Assembly (NCBI RefSeq): GCF_040215725.1
Contig: NZ_CP157967.1
Coordinates: forward strand, 1,550,001 to 1,614,000
Length of the DNA: 64,000 nt
Source of the DNA: Rhizobium sp. ZPR4
Lineage (GTDB): Bacteria > Pseudomonadota > Alphaproteobacteria > Rhizobiales > Rhizobiaceae
Direction of reading: 5' to 3'
Of this stretch, positions 54,809 to 64,000 are shown one piece after another. The notes below the pieces were generated by a model, which saw only the letters and a list, made by a program, of their open reading frames with translations, made no database searches and was not told where the DNA came from. Every line of letters begins with the position of its first letter. The stretch's first letter is position 1. A program made the position numbers and the translations under genes.

Positions 54809-55435
54809 ATGGCTGAAGAACTCGTTTTCTATACCAATCCGATGTCGCGCGGACGCATTGCCCGCTGGATGCTCGAGGAGACCGGCCAGCCCTACCGCAC
54901 CGAGTATCTCGACTACGGCACGACGATGAAGGCGCCGGAATATCTTGCGGTCAACCCCATGGGCAAGGTGCCGGCCATCAAGCATGGCGATACAGTCGTC
55001 ACCGAAGGTGCCGCCATCTGCGCCTATCTGGCTGAAACCTTCCCGCAGGCGGGGCTCGCCCCGACAGCTGCCGAGCGCGGCCGTTATTTCCGCTGGATGT
55101 TCTTTGCAGCGGGACCGTTCGAGATGGCGATCACCAATCGCGCCCTCGGCTTCGAAGTTCCGCCGGAGCGCTTGCGCATGGCCGGCTGCGGCAGCTTCGC
55201 GAATGTGCTTGATGCCATGGAGCACGCCGTCACGACCTCGCCTTTCATCGCCGGCGATCGCTTTACCGCAGCCGACGTCTATGTCGGCTCGCATGTCGGC
55301 TACGGTCTTAATTTCGGAACGATCGAAAAGCGGCCGGCCTTCATCGACTATTGGAGCCGGGTCAGCGACCGCGACGCCTATCGCCGCGGCAACGAGATCG
55401 ACAATGCCGCCATGCCGAAGCCGGCTAATACCTGA
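54809..55435 (+). CDS. Glutathione S-transferase
   Basis: A 208-residue GST. The N-terminal thioredoxin fold has YTNPMSRGRIARWMLEETG, with a Ser in the usual catalytic zone. The VPAI cis-Pro and EGAAICAYLA glutathione-binding motifs follow, and the C-terminal helical half carries FIAGDRFTAADVYVG. The ATG at 54809 has GGGAGAGG in front. It may conjugate or reduce electrophiles, but its substrate class is not clear. Confidence 0.92.
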   Translation: MAEELVFYTNPMSRGRIARWMLEETGQPYRTEYLDYGTTMKAPEYLAVNPMGKVPAIKHGDTVVTEGAAICAYLAETFPQAGLAPTAAERGRYFRWMFFAAGPFEMAITNRALGFEVPPERLRMAGCGSFANVLDAMEHAVTTSPFIAGDRFTAADVYVGSHVGYGLNFGTIEKRPAFIDYWSRVSDRDAYRRGNEIDNAAMPKPANT

Positions 55436-55481
55436 CAATACAAGGCATTAGGAGGAAACCCTCGACAAGGATCATATGCCG

Positions 55482-56333
55482 CTATTGCAGCGGCATATAG
55501 ATATCAGTCAAAAGCTCCGTCGGCGGTACGTCGCGCGGATTGTTGATATATTCCTCGAACATGACGGTATCGCGCAGTTGCCGACCGGAAGCCGGCAGCC
55601 ACTGCGCGTAGAGCCATTGATAAGCCCTATGCATGTTTGCATAGGGACCCTTATGGCGCAGCACGGCATATTCGCCGCCCTCAAGCAAGCGCCGCTCCAG
55701 CGGCGCATCGGCAGCGACGGTCTCGCCAGCGGTGACGCAGGCATAGGAGCGCAGCTTGTCCGCTTCCACGACATCGGGGTCGTCGAGATAGACGCCGATC
55801 ATGCGCATATCGGGGCCCGCAAGGCCGCGGGCGAAGATGGTACCGAAGAGTGTTTCGAAAGCCTGGCCGATCTGCATATAGGAGCCACGATGGGCGACAC
55901 CGATCAGTGACATTGGGGAGATGGTGCGAAGCGTAACGTCGAACATAACCGTGATCCTTCCTTGGGTGTTTGGTTCGAAGATCGTGTGGCTTCCCTCATT
56001 TCGATATCGCGCCGGCGGCATGCCGTAGACGGATCTGAAGATGCGGTTGAACGACTGGAGGTTGGGATAGCCCGACCGCTTTGCAATGTCGCTGACGGAT
56101 AGACGGGTGTTAACGAGATCACCGGCGGCACGATGCAGCCGCAGCCGCTTGACCGTTGCCGCCGCCGTCTCGCCATAGATCGCCCGATAGATCCTGTGCC
56201 AGTGATAGCTGGACATGCAGGCAATTTCGGCGAGCTTTTCCATATCGAGTTCGTCGTCCAGATGCTCATGGATATAGGCCGAAACCCGCCGCAACCGGGT
56301 CTCGTAAAGCGCCCACGCCGTTCCACCACTCAT
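55482..56333 (-). CDS. AraC-family regulator with C-terminal GyrI-like effector-binding domain
   Basis: A 283-residue regulator. Residues 10-110 are the two AraC helix-turn-helices (EKLAEIACMSSYHWHRIYR, VSDIAKRSGYPNLQSFNRIFRSVYG). Residues 125-283 are a GyrI/SoxS-effector-like domain, as in Rob and BmrR-type proteins that sense hydrophobic drugs. The ATG at 56331-56333 follows AAGGGG. Regulators of this layout control efflux or detoxification; the neighbouring GST gene is convergent and may not be a target. Its stop is 46 bases from the GST end. Confidence 0.9.
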   Translation of the reverse strand: MSGGTAWALYETRLRRVSAYIHEHLDDELDMEKLAEIACMSSYHWHRIYRAIYGETAAATVKRLRLHRAAGDLVNTRLSVSDIAKRSGYPNLQSFNRIFRSVYGMPPARYRNEGSHTIFEPNTQGRITVMFDVTLRTISPMSLIGVAHRGSYMQIGQAFETLFGTIFARGLAGPDMRMIGVYLDDPDVVEADKLRSYACVTAGETVAADAPLERRLLEGGEYAVLRHKGPYANMHRAYQWLYAQWLPASGRQLRDTVMFEEYINNPRDVPPTELLTDIYMPLQ

Positions 56334-56415
56334 GTCAAACCCCTTGCAAATCGATCGGCCCGACAAGACCATAACCCGATTTGACAAATCCTGCGGAGTT
56401 GTCCGGACAAAAGAA

Positions 56416-56443
56416 AATGGCGGATACCGAAGCATCCGCCATT
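56416..56443 (-). terminator. Terminator of alaS
   Basis: AATGGCGGAT (56416-56425) pairs with ATCCGCCATT (56434-56443) around an eight-base loop. On the minus strand TTCTTTTG follows, 28 bases past the alaS stop. Confidence 0.82.
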
Positions 56444-56470
56444 CTTGATTACCAATCGGAAATCAGCGTC

Positions 56471-59131
<2,661 letters not shown>

Positions 59132-59220
59132 GGGGGGCCCTTCAGTACTGCCGTCAACAACTTGCGTCAAAGTCAGTGGCTTTTATCGTTCGCTCCGGGC
59201 GCTGTCCAGCCGCACGAGCA

Positions 59221-59258
59221 AAACCGGCCGCACATCCCTTGGACAATGCGGCCGGTTT
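59221..59258 (-). terminator. Terminator of recA
   Basis: AAACCGGCCGCA (59221-59232) pairs with TGCGGCCGGTTT (59247-59258), a 12-base stem with a 14-base loop. On the minus strand the second arm ends in TTTT. It lies between recA and alaS. Confidence 0.8.
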
Positions 59259-59303
59259 CAGTATTTCGTCTTGTCTCAAGTCGGGAATTGCTCCCGAAAA
59301 TCC

Positions 59304-60392
59304 TTATTCGCCGGAAGCGTCGCCGTCGTCGCCGGAATCGGGACCGCCATTCTGCAGGAAGCGGTCGGCAATGAGGCCGGCATTCTGGCGCAGCGACAGC
59401 TCGATCTCACGAGACAGATCCGGATTGTCGCGCAGGAAGATCTTCGCGTTCTCGCGACCCTGGCCGAGACGCTGGCTGTTATAGGAGAACCAGGCGCCGG
59501 ACTTTTCGACGATGCCGGCCTTGACGCCGAGGTCGACCAGCTCACCGGTCTTCGAAACGCCTTCACCATACATGATGTCGAATTCGACCTGCTTGAAGGG
59601 AGGCGCCATCTTGTTCTTGACGACCTTGACGCGGGTCTGGTTGCCGATCACCTCTTCGCGCTCCTTGACGGCGCCGATGCGGCGGATGTCGAGGCGAACC
59701 GAGGCATAGAACTTCAGCGCGTTACCGCCCGTCGTCGTTTCCGGCGAGCCGAACATGACGCCGATCTTCATGCGGATCTGGTTGATGAAGATCACCATGC
59801 AGTTGGACTTGGAGATCGAAGCCGTGAGCTTGCGCAGTGCCTGGCTCATCAGACGCGCCTGCAGGCCCGGCAGGCTGTCGCCCATCTCGCCCTCGATTTC
59901 GGCGCGCGGCGTCAGGGCCGCAACGGAGTCGACGACCAGAACGTCGATCGCGCCGGAGCGAACCAGCGTATCGGTGATTTCAAGCGCCTGTTCGCCGGTA
60001 TCGGGCTGCGAGATCAGCAGGTTCTGCAGGTCGACGCCGAGCTTGCGGGCATAGACCGGATCAAGCGCATGTTCCGCGTCCACGAAGGCGCAGATGCCGC
60101 CCTTCTTCTGTGCCTCGGCAATGGTCTGCAGCGCCAGCGTCGTCTTGCCCGAGCTTTCCGGCCCGTAGATTTCGATGATGCGCCCCTTCGGCAAGCCGCC
60201 AATGCCGAGAGCGATATCGAGGCTCAGAGAGCCGGTGGAAACCGTTTCGATTTCGACCACGTTCTCGTTAGAGCCGAGCTTCATGATCGAGCCCTTGCCG
60301 AACGACCGCTCAATTTGAGAGAGTGCCGCTTCAAGTGCCTTGCTTTTATCCACCGATTTGTCCTCTACAAGCCGCAAAGAATTCTGAGACAT
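59304..60392 (-). CDS. recA: RecA recombinase
   Basis: DNA strand-exchange protein and SOS co-protease; 362 residues. Walker A is GPESSGKT (residues 77-84), [15 protein letters not shown] is the Walker B region, and [14 protein letters not shown] lies near the DNA-binding loops. The C-terminus is acidic ([13 protein letters not shown]). The ATG at 60390-60392 fits the family start ([11 protein letters not shown]). A candidate LexA site lies upstream at 60452-60466, which fits SOS induction. Confidence 0.99.
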   Translation of the reverse strand: MSQNSLRLVEDKSVDKSKALEAALSQIERSFGKGSIMKLGSNENVVEIETVSTGSLSLDIALGIGGLPKGRIIEIYGPESSGKTTLALQTIAEAQKKGGICAFVDAEHALDPVYARKLGVDLQNLLISQPDTGEQALEITDTLVRSGAIDVLVVDSVAALTPRAEIEGEMGDSLPGLQARLMSQALRKLTASISKSNCMVIFINQIRMKIGVMFGSPETTTGGNALKFYASVRLDIRRIGAVKEREEVIGNQTRVKVVKNKMAPPFKQVEFDIMYGEGVSKTGELVDLGVKAGIVEKSGAWFSYNSQRLGQGRENAKIFLRDNPDLSREIELSLRQNAGLIADRFLQNGGPDSGDDGDASGE

Positions 60393-60451
60393 TCGATCCA
60401 CCTTTAGGTTATTGAAGCCGCTCTAGCAATGTCGCCGCCGATGAGAATTCT

Positions 60452-60466
60452 GTACTCTATTTGTTC
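60452..60466 (-). promoter_or_regulatory. Candidate LexA (SOS) box of recA
   Basis: GTAC (60452-60455), seven bases, then GTTC (60463-60466). This is one mismatch from the alphaproteobacterial LexA site GTTC-N7-GTTC. It lies 60 bases before the recA ATG, the place expected for an operator. Confidence 0.65.
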
Positions 60467-60631
60467 TCATATCGCAAGAGCACAACAAGCAATTGAAAGA
60501 AAAAGGTAAAATGAATTCCGTTCTATTTTTGTTTTCTTCTTTCTTCCCAGGCACTTACATGCCCGAAGCGGTGAATTGCGAGATGTTTGCGGCTCGCTCG
60601 ATTCGCCTTTTCCACTGCTGAGGATAACCCT

Positions 60632-61576
60632 ATGGCGAAAAAGATTCTCGTTCTCGGCGGCGCCCATATCGACCGGCGCGGCCGCATCTTCGGCGATACG
60701 GAGCCGGGCGCCAGCAACCCCGGCGCATGGTTCGAAGAGCCTGGCGGCGGCGGCTTCAATGCCGCCCGCAATCTCGCCCGCCTGGGCTTCGACGTAAAGC
60801 TGATCTCGCCGCGTGGCGGCGATCCCTCGGGCGAGATGGTGGCGGAGGCAGCAAGCCACGCCGGCATCGACGACAAGCCCTTCGTCTTCCTCGATCGCAA
60901 GACGCCAAGCTATACGGCGATCCTCGAGAATGACGGCAATTTGGTCATCGCGCTTGCCGACATGGAGCTCTACAAGCTTTTCGTTCCGCGGCGGCTGGCG
61001 ATTCGCGCCGTTCGCGACGCCTTCGAAGAAACCGACCTCGTTCTCTGCGATGCCAATCTGCCGGCGGAAACCTTAAGCGCGATTGCGGCAAGGGCCGCCT
61101 TTTGCGGCAAACCGGTCGCAGCCATCGCCATCTCGCCGGCAAAAGTCGTGCGGCTGAAGCCGAGCCTCGCTGGCATTGGCCATCTATTCCTCAACGAAGC
61201 CGAAGCTGCCGCACTGACCGAAATCCGTCCGGAAGACCCGCGCGAGTGGGTCAACGCTTTGCGCGCGCTCGGGCTGCGTAATGGCGTCATCACCCGCGGC
61301 AAGCGCGCGCTGATCGCCTTCTCACCTGATGCCATGGTAAGCCTGCAGCCGCCCATCGTCGACGAGGTTGCCGATGTCACCGGAGCGGGAGATTCGCTTG
61401 CCTCGGGCGTTCTCTCCGCTTTGCTCGCCGGTCACGATCTCGCGGAAGCCGTCCGCCATGGCGCTGCGGCAGCCGCGATCACGGTGCAATCGCCCTTTGC
61501 AACGGCGGAAAATCTCTCTCCCGAACTGCTAAAGACGATGCTGGCTCTTGTTCCCAGGGCCGAAATTCTGTCATGA
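60632..61576 (+). CDS. psuK: PfkB-family kinase, probable pseudouridine kinase
   Basis: A 314-residue ribokinase-fold kinase. VLGGAHIDRRG opens the protein, GGGGFNAARNLARLG near residues 44-58 is PfkB signature 1, and DVTGAGDSLASGVL near 247-260 is signature 2 with the catalytic Asp. It is followed after 46 bases by psuG, so the assignment as pseudouridine kinase rests on that pairing as well as the fold. It would make pseudouridine 5'-phosphate for PsuG. GAGG lies before the ATG at 60632. Other sugar or nucleoside kinases share the motifs. Confidence 0.88.
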   Translation: MAKKILVLGGAHIDRRGRIFGDTEPGASNPGAWFEEPGGGGFNAARNLARLGFDVKLISPRGGDPSGEMVAEAASHAGIDDKPFVFLDRKTPSYTAILENDGNLVIALADMELYKLFVPRRLAIRAVRDAFEETDLVLCDANLPAETLSAIAARAAFCGKPVAAIAISPAKVVRLKPSLAGIGHLFLNEAEAAALTEIRPEDPREWVNALRALGLRNGVITRGKRALIAFSPDAMVSLQPPIVDEVADVTGAGDSLASGVLSALLAGHDLAEAVRHGAAAAAITVQSPFATAENLSPELLKTMLALVPRAEILS

Positions 61577-61622
61577 AGCCTGTTCAAAACGCGTATACTG
61601 TTTCAGTGAATTGGAAACGACA

Positions 61623-62549
61623 ATGACCCAGCCTATCTCGCCCCTGCTACCGATCTCCTATTCGAAGGAAGTCGCTGCCGCCAAGCTGCGCGGCGCGCCG
61701 CTCGTCGCCCTGGAATCGACGATCATCACCCACGGCATGCCCTATCCCGGCAATATCGAGATGGCCCGCAGCGTCGAGGCGATCATCCGGCAGGAAGGCG
61801 CAGTACCCGCAACAATCGCGGTCATTCACGGCACGCTGCATATCGGTCTTGAGCCGGAAGAGCTGGAAACATTGGCCAAGACGGAGGGCGCGATGAAGGT
61901 CTCGCGCGCCGATATCGCCTTTGCAATTGCCGAGCGCCGCACCGGCGCAACCACCGTTGCCGCCACGATGATCGCCGCAGCCCGCGCTGGCATCAAGGTA
62001 TTTGCCACCGGCGGCATCGGCGGCGTGCATCGCGGCGCCGAAGAAAGCTTCGATATTTCGGCCGACCTTGAAGAACTGTCCCGCACCGGCGTCATCGTCG
62101 TCTGCGCCGGCGCCAAGGCGATCCTCGATATTCCGAAGACGCTCGAAGTGCTGGAAACCCGCGGCGTACCGGTCGTCACCTACGACAGCACCGAGTTTCC
62201 GGCTTTCTGGTCGCGCTCCTCCGGCCTGACGAGCCCGCTGACGCTGAACAGCCCGGCTGCGATCGCCAACTTCCAGACGACGCGCGAACAGCTCGGCATC
62301 GATGGCGGCATGCTGATCGCCAATCCGGTTCCGGAAGCCGACGAGATCCCGCGCGAGGAAATGGAAATCTATATCGAGCGAGCCCTCGATAGCGCCGAGC
62401 GCGACGAGATCACCGGCAAGGCCGTTACGCCTTATCTGCTGAGCACGATCTTCGACATCACCGAAGGCCGCAGCCTCAAGACCAACATCGCGCTTGTCGA
62501 AAACAATGCGCGTCTGGCTGCGGAAATCGCGGTCGCACTGGCCGAATAA
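61623..62549 (+). CDS. psuG: Pseudouridine-5'-phosphate glycosidase
   Basis: Splits the C-C bond of pseudouridine 5'-phosphate to uracil and ribose 5-phosphate; 308 residues. VALESTIITHGMPYP near residues 28-42, SRADIAFAIAERRTGATTVAATM with the catalytic Lys region near 98-120, and FATGGIGGVHRGAE are conserved. It works with the kinase encoded just upstream to recycle pseudouridine from RNA turnover. Psu pairs are found in many proteobacteria. Confidence 0.95.
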   Translation: MTQPISPLLPISYSKEVAAAKLRGAPLVALESTIITHGMPYPGNIEMARSVEAIIRQEGAVPATIAVIHGTLHIGLEPEELETLAKTEGAMKVSRADIAFAIAERRTGATTVAATMIAAARAGIKVFATGGIGGVHRGAEESFDISADLEELSRTGVIVVCAGAKAILDIPKTLEVLETRGVPVVTYDSTEFPAFWSRSSGLTSPLTLNSPAAIANFQTTREQLGIDGGMLIANPVPEADEIPREEMEIYIERALDSAERDEITGKAVTPYLLSTIFDITEGRSLKTNIALVENNARLAAEIAVALAE

Positions 62550-62565
62550 TTAGAATCTCAGTCAC

Positions 62566-62610
62566 AAGAACGGCCGGGTGCGTCAAAAATCGCCCGGCCG
62601 TTCTTTTTGT
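62566..62610 (+). terminator. Terminator shared by psuG and trpS
   Basis: AAGAACGGCCGGG (62566-62578) pairs with CCCGGCCGTTCTT (62593-62605), followed by TTTGT. It lies between the convergent ends of psuG and trpS and could act on both strands. Confidence 0.85.
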
Positions 62611-62611
62611 T

Positions 62612-63631
62612 TCAAGCCAGGGAGAACAGACCGAGGGCCGATCGCAGCTCCGCAAGCGTTGCCTCCGTCCGCTTCCTTGCCCTTCGCGTGCCCTCGCGCA
62701 CGATTCCCATCACATAATCCGGCTCGGCGGCATAACGCGCACGGCGCTCGCGGATCGGTGCAAGCAGCGCTTGCAGGACCCCCTCCAGATGTCTCTTCAG
62801 GGTGACGTCGCCAAGCCCGCCACGGCGATAGTGTACCTTCATCTCATCCACCAGCTGCAAATCCTCACAGAAGGCGTCCAAATAGGTGAAGACGACATTT
62901 CCCTCGATCTTTCCGGGATCGCTGACACGCAGGTGATCCCGATCGGTATACATTCGCCGCACGGCATCTCTTATCTCATCTGACGATGCCGAAAGCGAAA
63001 TGGCGTTGCCCTGGGATTTGCTCATCTTCGCCTTGCCGTCGACCCCAGGCAGGCGCCCAACCTTCGGCACCATGGCTGCGGCCTCGACGAGAACGTCTCG
63101 CCCGATCTGCCGATTGAGACGGCGAACGATCTCGTTGGTCTGCTCGATCAACGGCGCCTGGTCCTCCCCGACCGGAACGACCGTCGCCTTGAAGGCGGTG
63201 ATGTCGGCGGCCTGCGCGACCGGATAGCAGAGAAAGCCGGCCGGCACGTCGCGTTCAAAGCCGCGCAGCTGGATCTCCGTCTTGATCGTCGGGTTGCGCT
63301 CCAGGCGGCTGACCGTGACGAAATTCAGATAGAGCAGCGTCAGCTCCGCCAGCGCCGGCAAGGCGGATTGGACGCAGATCGTCGTCAGCGACGGGTCGAT
63401 GCCGACGGCGAGATAGTCCGTGGCGACTTCAAGGACGTTGTGCCGCACTTTCTGGGGATCATGGGCATTGTCGGTCAGCGCCTGCGTATCCGCCAAGAGC
63501 AGGAATTGCTCGTGGCTATGCTGAAGCGCAACGCGGCTCTTCAGCGAGCCGACATAGTGGCCGAGATGGAGTGGACCTGTGGTCCGGTCACCCGTCAGGA
63601 TGACAGGGCGAGTATCGGTAGGGGAAAACAT
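62612..63631 (-). CDS. trpS: Tryptophanyl-tRNA synthetase (possibly an auxiliary copy)
   Basis: Class I synthetase that charges tRNA-Trp; 339 residues. The HIGH motif is PLHLGHY (residues 20-26) and KMSKS is present exactly, near 202-206. The opening [20 protein letters not shown] resembles the GDRPTG-type TrpRS typical of streptococci, rather than the common FSGVQPTGNLHLGNYLG type of rhizobial TrpRS. This suggests a second, acquired copy beside a standard one elsewhere. The ATG at 63629-63631 fits the N-terminus. Confidence 0.93.
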   Translation of the reverse strand: MFSPTDTRPVILTGDRTTGPLHLGHYVGSLKSRVALQHSHEQFLLLADTQALTDNAHDPQKVRHNVLEVATDYLAVGIDPSLTTICVQSALPALAELTLLYLNFVTVSRLERNPTIKTEIQLRGFERDVPAGFLCYPVAQAADITAFKATVVPVGEDQAPLIEQTNEIVRRLNRQIGRDVLVEAAAMVPKVGRLPGVDGKAKMSKSQGNAISLSASSDEIRDAVRRMYTDRDHLRVSDPGKIEGNVVFTYLDAFCEDLQLVDEMKVHYRRGGLGDVTLKRHLEGVLQALLAPIRERRARYAAEPDYVMGIVREGTRRARKRTEATLAELRSALGLFSLA

Positions 63632-63844
63632 TTCACTGCTCCGCAAAAGGAGCCGCCGCGATCGGGAAGGAAAATAGAAATAGACGAATGCCTGCCGGAT
63701 CACGGCGGCAGGGTCGATTTCAAGACATGACGACTGCCGCTCCTAGAAGGAGCGCCACCACATACGGTAAATGGGCTTGGCAAGGTCGATCATGCAGCTG
63801 TCGATAGCATCTTTGCGACACCATCGGCAACAGCCGCCTCCCGT
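63632..63844. other. Intergenic region upstream of trpS
   Basis: 213 bases with no ORF that looks real and no clear hairpin. It holds the trpS leader, with GGAGCAGTGAA next to the start, and the end of the following minus-strand gene. Confidence 0.5.
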
Positions 63845-64000
63845 TTAATTCTTGTCCAGCGTCTCGCGCACAACCACGGCGAGCTGTTTCAGCGAGAACG
63901 GCTTCGGCAGGAAGCCAAACTGTGCGTCGGCCGGCAGGTTGCGGGCAAAGGCATCCTCGGCATAGCCCGAAACGAAGATGAACTTCAGATCCGGATATTT
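63845..64000 (-). CDS. C-terminal end of a receiver-domain protein, probably CckA-like hybrid histidine kinase (partial)
   Basis: 51 codons and a stop; the gene continues past the window. IFVSGYAEDAF and FLPKPFSLKQLAVVVRETLDKN are the end of a response-regulator receiver domain: the SGY switch region, and the K-P motif in PKPF. The combination SGYAED..LPKPFSL is typical of the receiver domain of the cell-cycle kinase CckA, which in rhizobia ends soon after. A stand-alone regulator or another hybrid kinase is possible, since the upstream part cannot be seen. Confidence 0.7.
   Translation of the reverse strand, partial: KYPDLKFIFVSGYAEDAFARNLPADAQFGFLPKPFSLKQLAVVVRETLDKN

Overview
The window reads as ordinary chromosome of a Rhizobium-type alphaproteobacterium. 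Support comes from the high GC content, the suf/tyrS, purCSQL-bolA-grxD and alaS-recA neighbourhoods, a GTTC-N7-GTTC type SOS box before recA, DUF1127 and MocR-type genes, a PagL-like lipid A deacylase, and dispersed palindromic elements of the kind common in Rhizobiaceae. Genes are dense and mostly housekeeping. I see no tRNA, rRNA, CRISPR array, insertion sequence, prophage or plasmid module. Many starts are GTG or TTG.

Layout. 1-7.9 kb: the start of a suf (Fe-S assembly) operon with a possible RirA box, an alpha/beta hydrolase, a GNAT enzyme, a large secreted caspase-fold protein lacking both catalytic residues, tyrS, a second hydrolase and a small protein resembling the MGMT DNA-binding domain. 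7.9-16.5 kb: a giant AsmA-like envelope protein, bcp, a DUF455 ferritin-like protein, an M23 peptidase, a DEAD-box helicase and a Nudix hydrolase. 16.5-22.2 kb: a tight seven-gene minus-strand operon (flavin reductase, MoxR ATPase, CoxE/VWA protein, two XdhC pieces, a MoCF/MobA-like fusion, TfoX) that looks like a molybdenum-hydroxylase maturation set with no hydroxylase subunits nearby. 22.2-36.6 kb: a LivK-like binding protein, rpe, and the purine genes purB, purC, purS, purQ and purL, mixed with an Fe permease, a DUF2189 protein, an RBBP9-like hydrolase, a lipoprotein, a P-loop NTPase, a divergent DUF1127/MocR pair and pagL, ending in bolA.

36.6-47.2 kb: two membrane proteins of unknown role lie between bolA and grxD. 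They are followed by two tandem Bcr/CflA-type MFS exporters, a class III nucleotide cyclase with membrane segments, two tandem inositol-phosphatase-family genes, ttcA, glsA and rpsD. 47.2-56.4 kb: a HerA-type ATPase, an FMN-dependent hydroxyacid oxidase, a GNAT-murI-trmJ-type cluster, a double-palindrome repeat, a secreted hypothetical protein, icd, a GST and an AraC/GyrI-type regulator. 56.4-64 kb: alaS, recA with a candidate LexA site, the psuK-psuG pseudouridine pair, an auxiliary-looking trpS, and the 3' end of a receiver-domain protein resembling CckA.

The functional themes are purine synthesis (five genes), translation (tyrS, alaS, trpS, rpsD, ttcA, an SpoU-type methyltransferase), Fe-S and thiol chemistry (suf, bolA, grxD, bcp, GST) and cell envelope (AsmA-like, M23, PagL, murI). 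The least explained parts are the pseudo-caspase, the orphan Mo-hydroxylase maturation operon, the bolA/grxD interruption and the MocR/DUF1127 control region. No clearly new multi-gene system could be established from the sequence alone.
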